A stretch of DNA of 35,886 nucleotides from Lachnospiraceae bacterium (GTDB lineage: Bacteria; Bacillota; Clostridia; Lachnospirales; Lachnospiraceae), in the NCBI GenBank assembly GCA_029008875.1, contig JAQXJP010000028.1:1-35886 (forward strand), given 5' to 3'. The position numbers and the translations under genes were made by a program. How positions within the stretch are numbered: position 1 is the stretch's first letter; each line of letters starts with the position of its first letter. The notes under the pieces were generated by a model. The model was not told the origin of the DNA. It ran no database searches and saw only the letters and a list, made by a program, of their open reading frames with translations. Shown in pieces: positions 9,617-18,771 of the stretch.

Positions 9617-10093
9617 ATGGAAGAAAGAAACAGATACATTACAGGAAGTGCAGTAAGAGAGCTTGAGCCGGCACCGGCCCGCAGAGAGCGCAGAGATCCG
9701 CGTGAGGAGGAAGCGGAGAGAAAGCGCCGCGCGCGTCGCAACGCAGCCAGAAGAAATCGTCAGCGCACCTTGTATATGAGCAAGGGGTATGTGGCTTTTT
9801 TGACACTCTGTGTTGCAGTCGGAGCTTTTTTTGCGGTTTCTTATGTAAAGCTGCAGGCGGATATCACTTATCGCATGAAGCACATCGCCTCTATTGAGAG
9901 CCAGATTTCCGATCTAAAGGCGGACAACGACGCGAACTACAAGAGAATTATGACTTCCGTGGATTTGAATGAGATTAAGAGTACTGCGATTAACGAGTTG
10001 GGAATGGCGTATGCCACGGAGGAGCAGGTGGTGTATTATACTGTGGAGAGCAGCAACTTTATTGACCAGTATGTGGACATTCCTGTGAAGTAG
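9617..10093 (+). CDS. ftsL: Cell division protein FtsL
   Basis: The 158-residue protein has a cytoplasmic arginine/glutamate-rich N-terminus (about 1-54), one membrane helix (about 57-77) and an extracellular coiled-coil stretch with a heptad-like pattern (residues 85-125). That is the architecture of FtsL, which pairs with DivIC/FtsB and FtsQ/DivIB to license septal synthesis. The sequence alone is weakly conserved; the assignment rests on this topology and on the position between rsmH and a class B PBP. The long basic N-terminus is larger than in Bacillus subtilis FtsL. GGGGAG precedes the ATG and the next gene starts 10 bases after the stop. Confidence 0.87.
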   Translation: MEERNRYITGSAVRELEPAPARRERRDPREEEAERKRRARRNAARRNRQRTLYMSKGYVAFLTLCVAVGAFFAVSYVKLQADITYRMKHIASIESQISDLKADNDANYKRIMTSVDLNEIKSTAINELGMAYATEEQVVYYTVESSNFIDQYVDIPVK

Positions 10094-10103
10094 GAGAGAG
10101 ATT

Positions 10104-12131
10104 GTGGCAAAAACCGGAAATAGAAGAACCAAGAAGGGCAAGAAACCGATCAGGCTATTTTCCAAGAAAATGCGCGGTAAGCTTATGCTTGTTTTTGCAG
10201 GCGTATCCGTGCTGTTGATAGCTTTGATCGGTCGCCTTATGTATATACAGTACAATAACGGGGAAAAGTACACCAAGAAGGTGCTGTCCCTGCAGAGTTA
10301 TGACAGCAGCAAAATCCCCTATCAGCGAGGGGATATTTACGATTGCAACGGCACCATTCTGGCTACCAGCGTGGCGGTGTACAACGTGGTGCTGGACTGT
10401 ACGGTGATGACGGATAAGGAAGAATATATTGACCCCACCATCAACGCGTTGGTGGAGTGTTTCCCGGATTTGGAGCGCAACGACCTGTTGGCCTACGCCA
10501 GGGACAAAAAGGACAGCCCCTATATTGTGTTGGAGAAAAAGCTTCCCTATGAGCAAATCCAACCTTTTGTGGAGATGCAGGAGGCTGTGGATGAGAAGGG
10601 GGACAAGATCAACCCCAACATTAAGGGCGTGTGGTTTGAGAAGGAATACCAGCGGTATTACCCATACGGAACCATGGCTTCCAATGTAATCGGTTTTACC
10701 TCCGCGGGGGATGTGGGAACCACCGGATTGGAAAATTATTATGATGAAACCTTAAACGGGGTGACCGGCCGGGAATACGGTTATCTGAACTCGGACAACG
10801 ATTTCGAAAAGACGGTGATACCGGCGGAGGATGGCAACAATCTGATTATATCCATCGACGCCAACATTCAGTCCATCGTGGAGGGAAAAATCAACGACTT
10901 CAATATGACCTACACCAACAATTACAGGGAGGGGGAAGCCGGGGCGGAGAACATAGCGGTATTGATTATGAATCCCAATACCGGGGAAATCCTCGCCATG
11001 GCCCAGTACCCAAACTGTGATCTGAATCAGCCCAGGGATTTGTCCCGCTACCTGTCCGAGGAGGAACAGGAGACCATGACAGAGGAGGAGAAGTTGGTTT
11101 GGATGAACCGAATCTGGCAAAACTATTGTGTGACAGCCACCTACGAACCCGGTTCCGTACAGAAGCCTTTCACGGTTGCCAGTGGTCTGGAAAGTGGAAC
11201 AATAAGCGATGATATGACCTTTTTGTGCAACGGATACGAGGAGGTGGGAGGCCATACCATTCACTGTGTAAATCGTAACGGACACGGAATCGAGACCGTG
11301 GAGGGATCCCTCATGGACTCCTGTAACGACGCGCTCATGCAGATGTCCTATCTGATCGGACCGGAGAATTTTACCGCGACCCAGTCCATATTCGGATTCG
11401 GGCAGAAGACGGGAATTGATCTGCCGGGGGAGGCCTACACCGCGTCCCTGGTCTATTCTCTGGAAAATATGACGAAGGTGGATTTGGCTACCAACAGCTT
11501 CGGACAGAACTACAACTGTACCATGGTGCAGATGGCCAGCGCCTTTTCCTCCCTGATCAACGGCGGAACCTATTACCAGCCCCATGTGGTATCCAAGATT
11601 ACGGATGCCAACGGCAACACCATTCAAAACATTGCACCGGTGGCAGTGAAACAGACGGTTTCCGCCGCCACCAGTGAACAGTTGAAAAAATATCTGTACA
11701 ATGTTGTCAAGACCGGTACCGGAAAGACTGCCAAGGTGGATGGTTATTCTATGGGCGGAAAAACCGGAACGGCCCAGATGTATGATCCGGAAACCCATCT
11801 CCGCAAGACGGGGTGCTATCTGGTGTCATTTATGGGCTTCGTCCCCTACGAAAATCCGCAGCTTGTCATCTACACGGTAATCGATCAGCCCAATGTGGAG
11901 GATCAGCCTCACAGTTCTTATGCCCAGAATCTGACGAGGGAGATTTTGGAGGAAGTGCTTCCCTACATGAATATCTATCCGGATGAGGAGAAGGATGGAG
12001 CAAATTCCGATTTGACAATCATCGGAACGGATACCCTGATCAACGGTGTGGAACACAATGGCGGAGCGCCTGCTCAGGGAGAGGCGGAAAGCGAACCGGA
12101 ACAGAGCGGGGAGAACCTGCCGGAAGAATAA
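10104..12131 (+). CDS. Class B penicillin-binding protein (FtsI/PbpB position)
   Basis: This 675-residue transpeptidase crosslinks peptidoglycan at the septum. It has a basic cytoplasmic tail, one membrane anchor (about 26-43), a dimerisation domain and a C-terminal penicillin-binding domain. The catalytic motifs are complete: S351-V-Q-K in YEPGSVQKPF, S406-C-N and K553-T-G. Two cysteines 13 residues apart (FLCNGY...IHCVN) lie between the first two motifs. An acidic, repeat-poor C-terminal tail replaces any PASTA domain. The start is GTG, with GGAGAG 6 bases upstream. Its order after ftsL matches pbpB of Bacillus subtilis, so a septal FtsI role is likely. It is the first of two tandem paralogues. 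Confidence 0.93.
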   Translation: MAKTGNRRTKKGKKPIRLFSKKMRGKLMLVFAGVSVLLIALIGRLMYIQYNNGEKYTKKVLSLQSYDSSKIPYQRGDIYDCNGTILATSVAVYNVVLDCTVMTDKEEYIDPTINALVECFPDLERNDLLAYARDKKDSPYIVLEKKLPYEQIQPFVEMQEAVDEKGDKINPNIKGVWFEKEYQRYYPYGTMASNVIGFTSAGDVGTTGLENYYDETLNGVTGREYGYLNSDNDFEKTVIPAEDGNNLIISIDANIQSIVEGKINDFNMTYTNNYREGEAGAENIAVLIMNPNTGEILAMAQYPNCDLNQPRDLSRYLSEEEQETMTEEEKLVWMNRIWQNYCVTATYEPGSVQKPFTVASGLESGTISDDMTFLCNGYEEVGGHTIHCVNRNGHGIETVEGSLMDSCNDALMQMSYLIGPENFTATQSIFGFGQKTGIDLPGEAYTASLVYSLENMTKVDLATNSFGQNYNCTMVQMASAFSSLINGGTYYQPHVVSKITDANGNTIQNIAPVAVKQTVSAATSEQLKKYLYNVVKTGTGKTAKVDGYSMGGKTGTAQMYDPETHLRKTGCYLVSFMGFVPYENPQLVIYTVIDQPNVEDQPHSSYAQNLTREILEEVLPYMNIYPDEEKDGANSDLTIIGTDTLINGVEHNGGAPAQGEAESEPEQSGENLPEE

Positions 12132-12138
12132 CAAGCAT

Positions 12139-12198
12139 AACCTCATAGCTGCCGACATAGGATAAAGAGAACATAAAAGGGCAGTTATGAGGTTTTTT
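12139..12198 (+). terminator. Hairpin with T-tract spanning the start of the second PBP gene
   Basis: Positions 12139-12153 can pair with 12180-12194 over 15 bp (14 Watson-Crick, one G-T) around a 26-base loop. T runs from 12193 to 12198. The 3' arm contains the ATG at 12187 and a GAGG. The structure could be a partial terminator or could hide the start region; the fold is read by eye. Confidence 0.55.
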
Positions 12199-13914
12199 GT
12201 GGAAAAATGCAGAATTTACCAGAAGAAAAAACTGTTTGTCGTGTTTATGGGGGTGGTGATTCTCGCTGTGATTTTGCTGGGGAGGCTTATCTATCTCACG
12301 ACGGCAAAATCCGAGTATTACAGTTCCCTTGCAACGGACCTGCAGCAGAGAGAGCGGAGGCTTCCGGCTGCACGGGGAGAAATTCTGGATCGAAACGGCA
12401 TTGTTCTGGCCACAAATACAAGCGTATATACCATATCGGTAATTCACAACCAAATTCAGGACCCGGAGCAGGTAATTGAAGTGTTGTCCCGGGAATTGAA
12501 TCTGTCGGAGGATGCTGTGCGCAAGAGGGTGGAAAAGGTATCCTCCATCGAAAAAATCAAGGGGAATGTGGACCGGGAGGTCAGTGAGCGGATTTTGGCA
12601 TACGGACTGTCCGGGGTCAAGGTGGATGAGGATTACCGCAGAATCTACCCCTACCACGAGCTGGCATCGAAGGTGCTGGGGTTTACGGGGGGAGACCATC
12701 AGGGGATTTTGGGCCTTGAGTCAAAGTATGACGAATACCTGAAAGGGACGGACGGAACGATTCTCACATACACCGACGCCAGGGGAATTGAGGTGAATGG
12801 AAAGGAGGAACAGCGAATCGAACCGGTTACGGGGGACTCCCTTGTCACATCACTGGACTACAATATACAAACCTACTGTATGCAGGCCGCTCAGAAGACT
12901 TACCTGCAAAAGGAGGCCGATGGTGTGGAAATCATCGCCATGAATCCGCAGAACGGGGAGATCATCGCCATGGTGGATTATCCCGAGTACGACCTGTGCA
13001 GCCCCTTTACCCTGACGGAGCAATATTCCCAATATGCGGGGACCGAAGAGGAGGAAACCTACCGGAATTATATGTGGAGAAACTGGTGCGTGTCGGATAC
13101 CTACGAGCCGGGATCCATATTCAAAATCGTCACCACCTCCATCGCGCTGGAGGAGGATCTGGTATCTTTGGAAGAAGGGTTTTATTGCCCGGGCTATATC
13201 GTGGTGGAGGACAGACGAATTCGCTGCCACAAGACCAATGGACATGGTTCGGAAACTTTTACCACCGCATTATACAACAGCTGTAATCCGGTTTTCATTG
13301 ATCTGGGGATGCGCATCGGAGCCCAGCGGTTTTACGATTATATGGGACAATTCGGACTGCTGGAAAAGACCGGGGTGGATTTGCCCGGGGAGGCTGCCAC
13401 CATCATGCACAAGCCGGAAAATATCGGGCCGGTGGAACTGGCCACCATATCCTTTGGGCAATCCTTTCAGGTGTCTCCGATCCGGCTGATGACCACGGTG
13501 TCCGGACTGCTCAACGGGGGAAATGAGGTAACGCCCCATGTGGGAGTGAAGATGGTGGACGAAAACGGGGAGACGACCCGTTCCTTTTCTTACGAGAGCA
13601 AAGAGACAATCTGTTCGGAAGAGACCGGCGAGACCTTGAGATCACTGCTGCAAGGCGTTGTGGAGGAGGGGGGAGGCAATAAGGCTTACATCGAGGGCTT
13701 TGAGATCGGCGGAAAGACAGCAACCTCACAGACGCTCCCCAGAAGCGAGAATAAATACATCTCCGCGTTCCTGGGATTTGCCCCGGCGGATGACCCGCAA
13801 ATTCTTCTGATGGTGATTATCCGCAATCCCAAAGGGGCATATTACGGCGGAACCATCGCTGCGCCGGTGGCCCGGGAAATCTTTGAAAACATATTGCCTT
13901 ACCTTGATAATTAA
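12187..13914 (+). CDS. spoVD: Class B penicillin-binding protein (SpoVD position)
   Basis: The 575-residue protein has an N-terminal anchor (about 16-34), the RGEILDRNG dimerisation-domain motif and a transpeptidase domain with S310-I-F-K in YEPGSIFK, S365-C-N, and K510-T-A where almost all such enzymes have K-T-G. Two cysteines 13 residues apart (FYCPGY...RCHK) resemble the redox pair known in SpoVD. There is no PASTA domain. Gene order (ftsL, PBP, PBP) matches pbpB-spoVD of Bacillus subtilis, so a spore-cortex or second septal PBP role is likely but unproven. The start is uncertain: ATG 12187 has only AAAAGGG upstream, while GTG 12199 follows GAGG by six bases. Both lie at the 12139-12198 hairpin. 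Confidence 0.82.
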   Translation: MRFFVEKCRIYQKKKLFVVFMGVVILAVILLGRLIYLTTAKSEYYSSLATDLQQRERRLPAARGEILDRNGIVLATNTSVYTISVIHNQIQDPEQVIEVLSRELNLSEDAVRKRVEKVSSIEKIKGNVDREVSERILAYGLSGVKVDEDYRRIYPYHELASKVLGFTGGDHQGILGLESKYDEYLKGTDGTILTYTDARGIEVNGKEEQRIEPVTGDSLVTSLDYNIQTYCMQAAQKTYLQKEADGVEIIAMNPQNGEIIAMVDYPEYDLCSPFTLTEQYSQYAGTEEEETYRNYMWRNWCVSDTYEPGSIFKIVTTSIALEEDLVSLEEGFYCPGYIVVEDRRIRCHKTNGHGSETFTTALYNSCNPVFIDLGMRIGAQRFYDYMGQFGLLEKTGVDLPGEAATIMHKPENIGPVELATISFGQSFQVSPIRLMTTVSGLLNGGNEVTPHVGVKMVDENGETTRSFSYESKETICSEETGETLRSLLQGVVEEGGGNKAYIEGFEIGGKTATSQTLPRSENKYISAFLGFAPADDPQILLMVIIRNPKGAYYGGTIAAPVAREIFENILPYLDN

Positions 13915-13978
13915 GGGGGAATCAATTATACTTATTGACGATTGGAATGCTTGATAAAGCGACCATTTAGGAGGAAGC

Positions 13979-15340
13979 ATGAGGATAGAAGACGAAAAAG
14001 TATTGGTTGTCGGAACCGGAATCAGCGGGATTGCGGCAACGGAATTATTGTTGGATAAGGGTGTGGACGTTACACTGTTCGACAGCAACGCCAAGCTGGA
14101 CACCGGGAAGCTGTATGAGAAGAGCGCAAAAATCAAAAAGGCACCGTTGCTTCTGGGAGATTTGACCAAGGAGCAGATGGGAGTTTTTTCCGTGGTTGTG
14201 TTAAGCCCAGGAGTGCCCATAGATCTGCCCATGGTAGACAGCCTTCGCGAGATGGGAGCAACCATATGGGGAGAAATCGAGCTGGCATACTATTTTGGTA
14301 AGGGAGATGTGCTTGCAATCACGGGAACCAACGGAAAAACCACAACAACCGCATTGACCGGAGAGATTATGAAAAATTATTTTCCCGATGTAAAGGTGGT
14401 GGGGAATATCGGGATTCCATATACCTCCGTTGCGGCACAGACCACGGAGGATACGGTGACGGTGGCGGAAATCTCCAGTTTTCAGCTCGAGACTACACAG
14501 GATTTTTGCCCGAAGGTATCGGCCATATTGAATATCACACCAGATCATCTGAATCGTCATCACACCATGGAATGCTATATTCGCACCAAGGAAGCAATCA
14601 CCAAAATGCAGACCCGTGAGAATTACTGTGTGTTGAATTATGAGGATGAAGTGCTGCGGGAGTTCGCCGAGAAATGCCCGGCCACGGTTGTTTTTTTCAG
14701 CAGCAAGAGAGAATTGGAGAATGGATTTTTCCTTCGCGGGGAGGAAATCTATTACGCCGTGAACGGGGAGAATACCCTGGTGATCAACGTGAACGATTTG
14801 AACCTTCTGGGCAAGCACAACTATGAGAATGTGATGGCGGCATGTGCCATCGCTGTGAGCTATGGGGTTCCCATGGACAAAATCGTGGAAGTGTTAAAGC
14901 GTTTTGTAGCGGTGGAACACCGCATTGAGTATGTGTGCGAGAAGCGTGGAGTCCGCTATTACAACGATTCCAAGGGGACGAACCCGGATGCGGCCATCCA
15001 GGGAATCCGGGCCATGAACCGGCCTACCTATCTGATCGGTGGAGGATACGACAAACAATCGGAATACGACGAGTGGATCGAGGCTTTCGACGGCAAGGTC
15101 CGGGCCCTGGTGCTCATCGGACAGACCGCGGAAAAAATCGAAGCCTGTGCCCACGCCCACGGATTTATGGACACGGTGCGCTGTGAGACCTTCGAGGAGG
15201 CAATTACCTACTGCTATGAGCATGCGGTGAGCGGGGAGGCGGTGCTTCTTTCCCCGGCGTGTGCCAGCTGGGGAATGTTCCCAAACTACGAGGAGCGAGG
15301 AAGAATCTTTAAGGAATTCGTAAGAGGACTGGCAGAGTAG
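13979..15340 (+). CDS. murD: UDP-N-acetylmuramoylalanine--D-glutamate ligase
   Basis: The 453-residue cytoplasmic ligase adds D-glutamate to UDP-MurNAc-L-Ala. It has an N-terminal Rossmann-like UDP-binding domain (VVGTGISGIAATELLL), the ATP loop GTNGKTT at residues 116-122, EISSFQLE, ITPDHLNRH, then EHRIEYV, YYNDSKGTNPDA and LLSPACASWGMF in the C-terminal domain. The last motif has W-G-M where many MurD have F-D-Q. AGGAGG at 13969-13974 supports the ATG. In related clusters murE and mraY sit between the PBP genes and murD; here there are only 64 non-coding bases. Confidence 0.97.
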   Translation: MRIEDEKVLVVGTGISGIAATELLLDKGVDVTLFDSNAKLDTGKLYEKSAKIKKAPLLLGDLTKEQMGVFSVVVLSPGVPIDLPMVDSLREMGATIWGEIELAYYFGKGDVLAITGTNGKTTTTALTGEIMKNYFPDVKVVGNIGIPYTSVAAQTTEDTVTVAEISSFQLETTQDFCPKVSAILNITPDHLNRHHTMECYIRTKEAITKMQTRENYCVLNYEDEVLREFAEKCPATVVFFSSKRELENGFFLRGEEIYYAVNGENTLVINVNDLNLLGKHNYENVMAACAIAVSYGVPMDKIVEVLKRFVAVEHRIEYVCEKRGVRYYNDSKGTNPDAAIQGIRAMNRPTYLIGGGYDKQSEYDEWIEAFDGKVRALVLIGQTAEKIEACAHAHGFMDTVRCETFEEAITYCYEHAVSGEAVLLSPACASWGMFPNYEERGRIFKEFVRGLAE

Positions 15341-15363
15341 CGACAATAATTTTGGGAGAGCGT

Positions 15364-16497
15364 ATGAGAGAGAAGACGCCAAAGGCAAAAAAGACTCATG
15401 CAACTAAATATTTTGATTATAATCTGTTGTTTATTCTGATTTTTATTATTTGTTTCGGACTGGTCATGCTGTACAGTTCCAGTTCCTACACTGCGTCCAG
15501 CAAATTCGGAGACAGCGCCTATTACCTGAAAAGGCAGGTTCGAGCCATTTTGATCGGGGTGGTCCCCATGATAGCGCTGACTCTGATTGACTATCGCTTT
15601 TGGAAAAAATGGGGTGTGTTCGCATATCTGGTATCCTTCGGCCTGTGTGTTGCCGTAATGATTCCGGGGGTGGGAACCAGCTCCCACGGTTCCGCTCGTT
15701 GGCTGGCAATCGGGCCTATCAGCTTCCAGCCCTCCGAGCTGTGTAAAATTACCATGATATTGGTGTATGCCATTTTGCTGGAACTCACCTCCAAGAAACT
15801 GAATCAGAAATGGAGTGAGATAAAACTGTTGGCGGTCTGCCTTCCGGTTGTGGGGGTTGTTGCCGCTTCCAATCTGAGTACGGCCATCATTATCGCGGGA
15901 ATCGTTGTGGGGATGCTTTTTGTGGCAAGCCCCAAGTACAAGGACTTCCTGGTGATCGGACTGATTGGAATCGCGGGGATTCTGCTGTTCATCTTTACCG
16001 TTGGATACCGGGGTGACCGAGTGTCGGCATGGCTGCACCCGGAGACTGCGGGGGACAAAGGCTATCAGACCCTCATGGGACTCTACGCTATCGGATCCGG
16101 CGGAATCTTCGGAAAGGGATTGGGGGGAAGCCTGCAGAAGATGGGGCATGTGCCGGAATCCCAGAATGATATGATATTTACCATTATCTGCGAGGAGTTG
16201 GGATTGTTCGGAGGAATCTGTGTGATTCTTCTGTATATTTTGATGATCTGGAGGATGATGGTAATCGCCAACAATGCCAGGGATATGTTTGGTTCCATGC
16301 TTGTGGTGGGCGTAATGGTACATATTTCACTGCAGGTAATTCTCAATATTGCGGTTGTTACCAATTCGATACCAAACACCGGTGTCACCCTGCCGTTTAT
16401 CAGCTACGGAGGAACTTCCATCATGTTTTTGATGATGGAGATGGGCCTTGTGCTCAGCGTGTCCAGGGGAATTAAACTGGAGGATGTGGACGGATGA
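15364..16497 (+). CDS. ftsW: SEDS-family peptidoglycan polymerase FtsW (or SpoVE)
   Basis: The 377-residue protein has about ten membrane helices and the SEDS family marks: GPISFQPSEL, the long loop ending VPESQNDMIF with the conserved Asp needed for glycan polymerisation, and the C-terminal NTGVTLPFISYGGTS signature. SEDS proteins polymerise lipid II together with a class B PBP, two of which are encoded just upstream. Which of division (FtsW) or cortex (SpoVE) it serves cannot be read from sequence; it is the only SEDS gene in the window. ATG 15364 is preferred over TTG 15352, since GGGAG at 15354-15358 precedes it. Its stop overlaps the ftsQ start (ATGA). Confidence 0.94.
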   Translation: MREKTPKAKKTHATKYFDYNLLFILIFIICFGLVMLYSSSSYTASSKFGDSAYYLKRQVRAILIGVVPMIALTLIDYRFWKKWGVFAYLVSFGLCVAVMIPGVGTSSHGSARWLAIGPISFQPSELCKITMILVYAILLELTSKKLNQKWSEIKLLAVCLPVVGVVAASNLSTAIIIAGIVVGMLFVASPKYKDFLVIGLIGIAGILLFIFTVGYRGDRVSAWLHPETAGDKGYQTLMGLYAIGSGGIFGKGLGGSLQKMGHVPESQNDMIFTIICEELGLFGGICVILLYILMIWRMMVIANNARDMFGSMLVVGVMVHISLQVILNIAVVTNSIPNTGVTLPFISYGGTSIMFLMMEMGLVLSVSRGIKLEDVDG

Positions 16498-17378
16498 AAA
16501 AGGAGACAATAAAAGAAGCGCGCAAGCGCAAGCGGCGCAGAAAACGCAGACTGGTTGCAGGTTTGACAGTTCTGTTTATTCTTGCTGCTTCCGCCTTTGT
16601 GGTGGTGAAGGTATTTACCGTGGAGGAGGTCCGGGTGGAGGGCAATGTGCTCTACGAGGATGACCTGATTGCGAAAACTGTGTTGACGGATGAATATTCC
16701 TGGAATTCGCTCTATGTCTATCTGAAATATAAGTTTGTAAAGCCGGAGGCGGTGCCTTTTATCGATACCATGGAGATTAAATTGAGCGGTCCGCATACTT
16801 TGTGCATCGAAGTGTACGAGAAGGGAATTATGGGATATCTGTATGTGGAATCAGCCGGGGAAAACGTCTATTTCGACAAGGACGGTTTCGTGGTGGAAAC
16901 CTCCCAGAGCATCATAGAGGATGTGCCTGAGATTCAGGGGATTTTCTGCGAGGATGTTGTGCTCTATGAAAAGCTTCCCATCGATTCCACCGATTTGAAG
17001 GACATGCTCACCCTGACACAGACGCTGAAGCGCAACAATCTGGAGCCGGATGCCATCATTTACGGGGAGTCCGATTCTCCTGTTTTGGTGTACGACAACG
17101 TCCGTATTCCCATCGGCTCCCAGGATTTGCTGACACAAAAGGTGGAGCGCATTTCCAAGATTCTGCCCTCCCTAAACGGCATGAGCGGGGTTCTTCATCT
17201 GGAAAACTGGACGGAGGAAACCACCAACATTGTCTTTGACAAGGATCCGGAAACGGAGTCGCCGGAGGAAGAGGTTCCGGAGGACGGGGAGGAGAAACCG
17301 GCAGACGAGGGCGCACCGGAGGACTCACCTTTGGACCCGGAAAGGGTGGAGGAACCCTCAGCGGGGGGCGCTCTGTAA
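16494..17378 (+). CDS. ftsQ: Cell division protein FtsQ/DivIB
   Basis: The 294-residue protein has a very basic cytoplasmic N-terminus (KEARKRKRRRKRR), one membrane helix (about 22-42) and a POTRA-type domain beginning VEEVRVEGNVLYEDDLI, followed by the beta domain. A Glu/Pro-rich, acidic tail (from about residue 250) is low in complexity. This matches FtsQ/DivIB, which binds FtsL and DivIC at the septum. The start overlaps the ftsW stop by four bases, which implies translational coupling. The next gene, ftsZ, has its own promoter. Confidence 0.9.
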   Translation: MKKETIKEARKRKRRRKRRLVAGLTVLFILAASAFVVVKVFTVEEVRVEGNVLYEDDLIAKTVLTDEYSWNSLYVYLKYKFVKPEAVPFIDTMEIKLSGPHTLCIEVYEKGIMGYLYVESAGENVYFDKDGFVVETSQSIIEDVPEIQGIFCEDVVLYEKLPIDSTDLKDMLTLTQTLKRNNLEPDAIIYGESDSPVLVYDNVRIPIGSQDLLTQKVERISKILPSLNGMSGVLHLENWTEETTNIVFDKDPETESPEEEVPEDGEEKPADEGAPEDSPLDPERVEEPSAGGAL

Positions 17379-17397
17379 AAAAAATGACATTTGGGTG

Positions 17398-17426
17398 TTG
17401 ATTATTTGCCCGAAAAACTATATTAT
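17398..17426 (+). promoter_or_regulatory. Sigma-A promoter for ftsZ
   Basis: TTGATT (17398-17403) and TATTAT (17421-17426) have a 17-base spacer. The leader to the GTG start is about 70 bases. It would let FtsZ be made independently of the mraZ-ftsQ transcript. Confidence 0.65.
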
Positions 17427-17500
17427 AGTCTATATGATGAAAATTAGGCGTATTGTGTGCGCTCTACAATAAATTCGGGAAGAAAGAGGAGGAAGAACCT

Positions 17501-18694
17501 GTGCTTGAAATCAGAACAACAGAAGCAAATGCCAGCGCAAAGATTATTGTAATCGGAGTTGGTGGCGCAGGAAATAACGCAGTTAACAGAATGATCGATG
17601 AGAACATCGGTGGTGTGGAGTTCATCGGTGTCAATACAGATAAGCAGGCGCTTCAGTTATGCAAAGCACCTACATTGATTCAGATTGGTGAGAAGCTCAC
17701 CAAGGGCCTTGGGGCAGGAGCTCAACCGGAGATCGGCGCAAAGGCCGCAGAGGAGAGTGTGGAGGAATTGTCCGCAGCCATCAAAGGGGCGGATATGGTG
17801 TTTGTCACCTGTGGTATGGGTGGCGGAACGGGAACAGGAGCTGCTCCCGTTGTTGCGAAGATTGCCAAGGAACAGGGGATTCTCACAGTCGGTGTTGTGA
17901 CAAAGCCTTTCAAATTTGAGGCAAAGCAGCGTATGATCAATGCAATATCCGGAATTGACCGTCTCAAGGACAGTGTGGATACCTTGATTGTGATTCCCAA
18001 TGACAAGCTTCTTGAGATTGTTGACAAGAGGACAACCATGCCGGATGCCCTGAAGAAGGCGGATGAAGTGTTACAGCAGGCCGTTCAGGGAATCACGGAT
18101 TTGATTAATCTCCCCGCACTGATCAACTTGGACTTTGCGGATGTTCAGACTGTTATGAAGGACAAGGGAATGGCCCATATCGGTATCGGTACGGCGAAGG
18201 GCGAGGACAAGGCTATCGAGGCTGTGAAGCTGGCCGTTGCATCCCCGCTTCTGGAGACCACCATCAACGGTGCCACCCATGTTATTATCAATATTTCCGG
18301 AGACATCTCCCTCATGGACGCAAACGACGCTGCCAGCTATGTGCAGGAACTTGCGGGGGATGACGCCAACATCATCTTCGGTGCAATGTACGATGAGTCC
18401 ATGGCGGATGAGGCAACCATTACCGTCATCGCGACAGGATTGGAGAATACCGGAGCGGCCAAGCCTACCGCATCTGCTTCTACCATCCAGAGTCGTCTGC
18501 AGTATCCGGGACAGGCCGGTGCCACAGCGACAGTGACTCCTCGTCCGACTACGCCGGGTCTTGGAGCGACAGTTCGCCCCACCACCCCAACCGGAGATCC
18601 GTCTATCGGAATCAAGGTTCCGGAGACTCCGGTCAGCACCGTGAAGCCGGTGGAGATCAGCATCCCTGATTTCCTTAAGAACTCAAAGCGTTAA
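17501..18694 (+). CDS. ftsZ: Cell division protein FtsZ
   Basis: The 397-residue tubulin-like GTPase forms the division ring. The [14 protein letters not shown] nucleotide loop is near residue 19, the tubulin signature GGGTGTG is at 107-113, and the T7 loop reads NLDFADV. A Pro/Thr/Ala-rich linker (about 320-380) ends in the conserved C-terminal peptide [13 protein letters not shown], which binds FtsA or SepF. The start is GTG 17501, eight bases after AGAGGAGG at 17485-17492; the in-frame GTG at 17453 has no such site. In the same direction, spoIIGA and sigE follow, as in Bacillus. Confidence 0.98.
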   Translation: MLEIRTTEANASAKIIVIGVGGAGNNAVNRMIDENIGGVEFIGVNTDKQALQLCKAPTLIQIGEKLTKGLGAGAQPEIGAKAAEESVEELSAAIKGADMVFVTCGMGGGTGTGAAPVVAKIAKEQGILTVGVVTKPFKFEAKQRMINAISGIDRLKDSVDTLIVIPNDKLLEIVDKRTTMPDALKKADEVLQQAVQGITDLINLPALINLDFADVQTVMKDKGMAHIGIGTAKGEDKAIEAVKLAVASPLLETTINGATHVIINISGDISLMDANDAASYVQELAGDDANIIFGAMYDESMADEATITVIATGLENTGAAKPTASASTIQSRLQYPGQAGATATVTPRPTTPGLGATVRPTTPTGDPSIGIKVPETPVSTVKPVEISIPDFLKNSKR

Positions 18695-18696
18695 TC

Positions 18697-18713
18697 CGGT
18701 CGAGAACGGTCGA
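18697..18713 (+). promoter_or_regulatory. Tandem CGGTCGA repeats, possible Spo0A boxes before spoIIGA
   Basis: CGGTCGA occurs at 18697-18703 and again at 18707-18713, exactly 10 bases apart. Read as GGTCGAN, each agrees with the 0A box TGNCGAA at five of seven positions. A CATGAT at 18735-18740 could be a -10, which places the repeats near -35 to -50, as in known spoIIG promoters. Confidence 0.35.
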
Positions 18714-18771
18714 TACAATTGCATATTTGGGTTGCATGATTCGTGAGGAAATGCATCTGTATAGGAATATA

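Noticed and set aside
10752..11798. 348-codon minus-strand open frame within the first PBP gene
   Set aside because: It is antisense to a gene with complete catalytic motifs and gives no recognisable protein.
10104..13914. Tandem PBP genes as a recent duplication
   Set aside because: The two proteins differ widely in length and sequence, and the pbpB-spoVD order is ancestral in Bacillus relatives.
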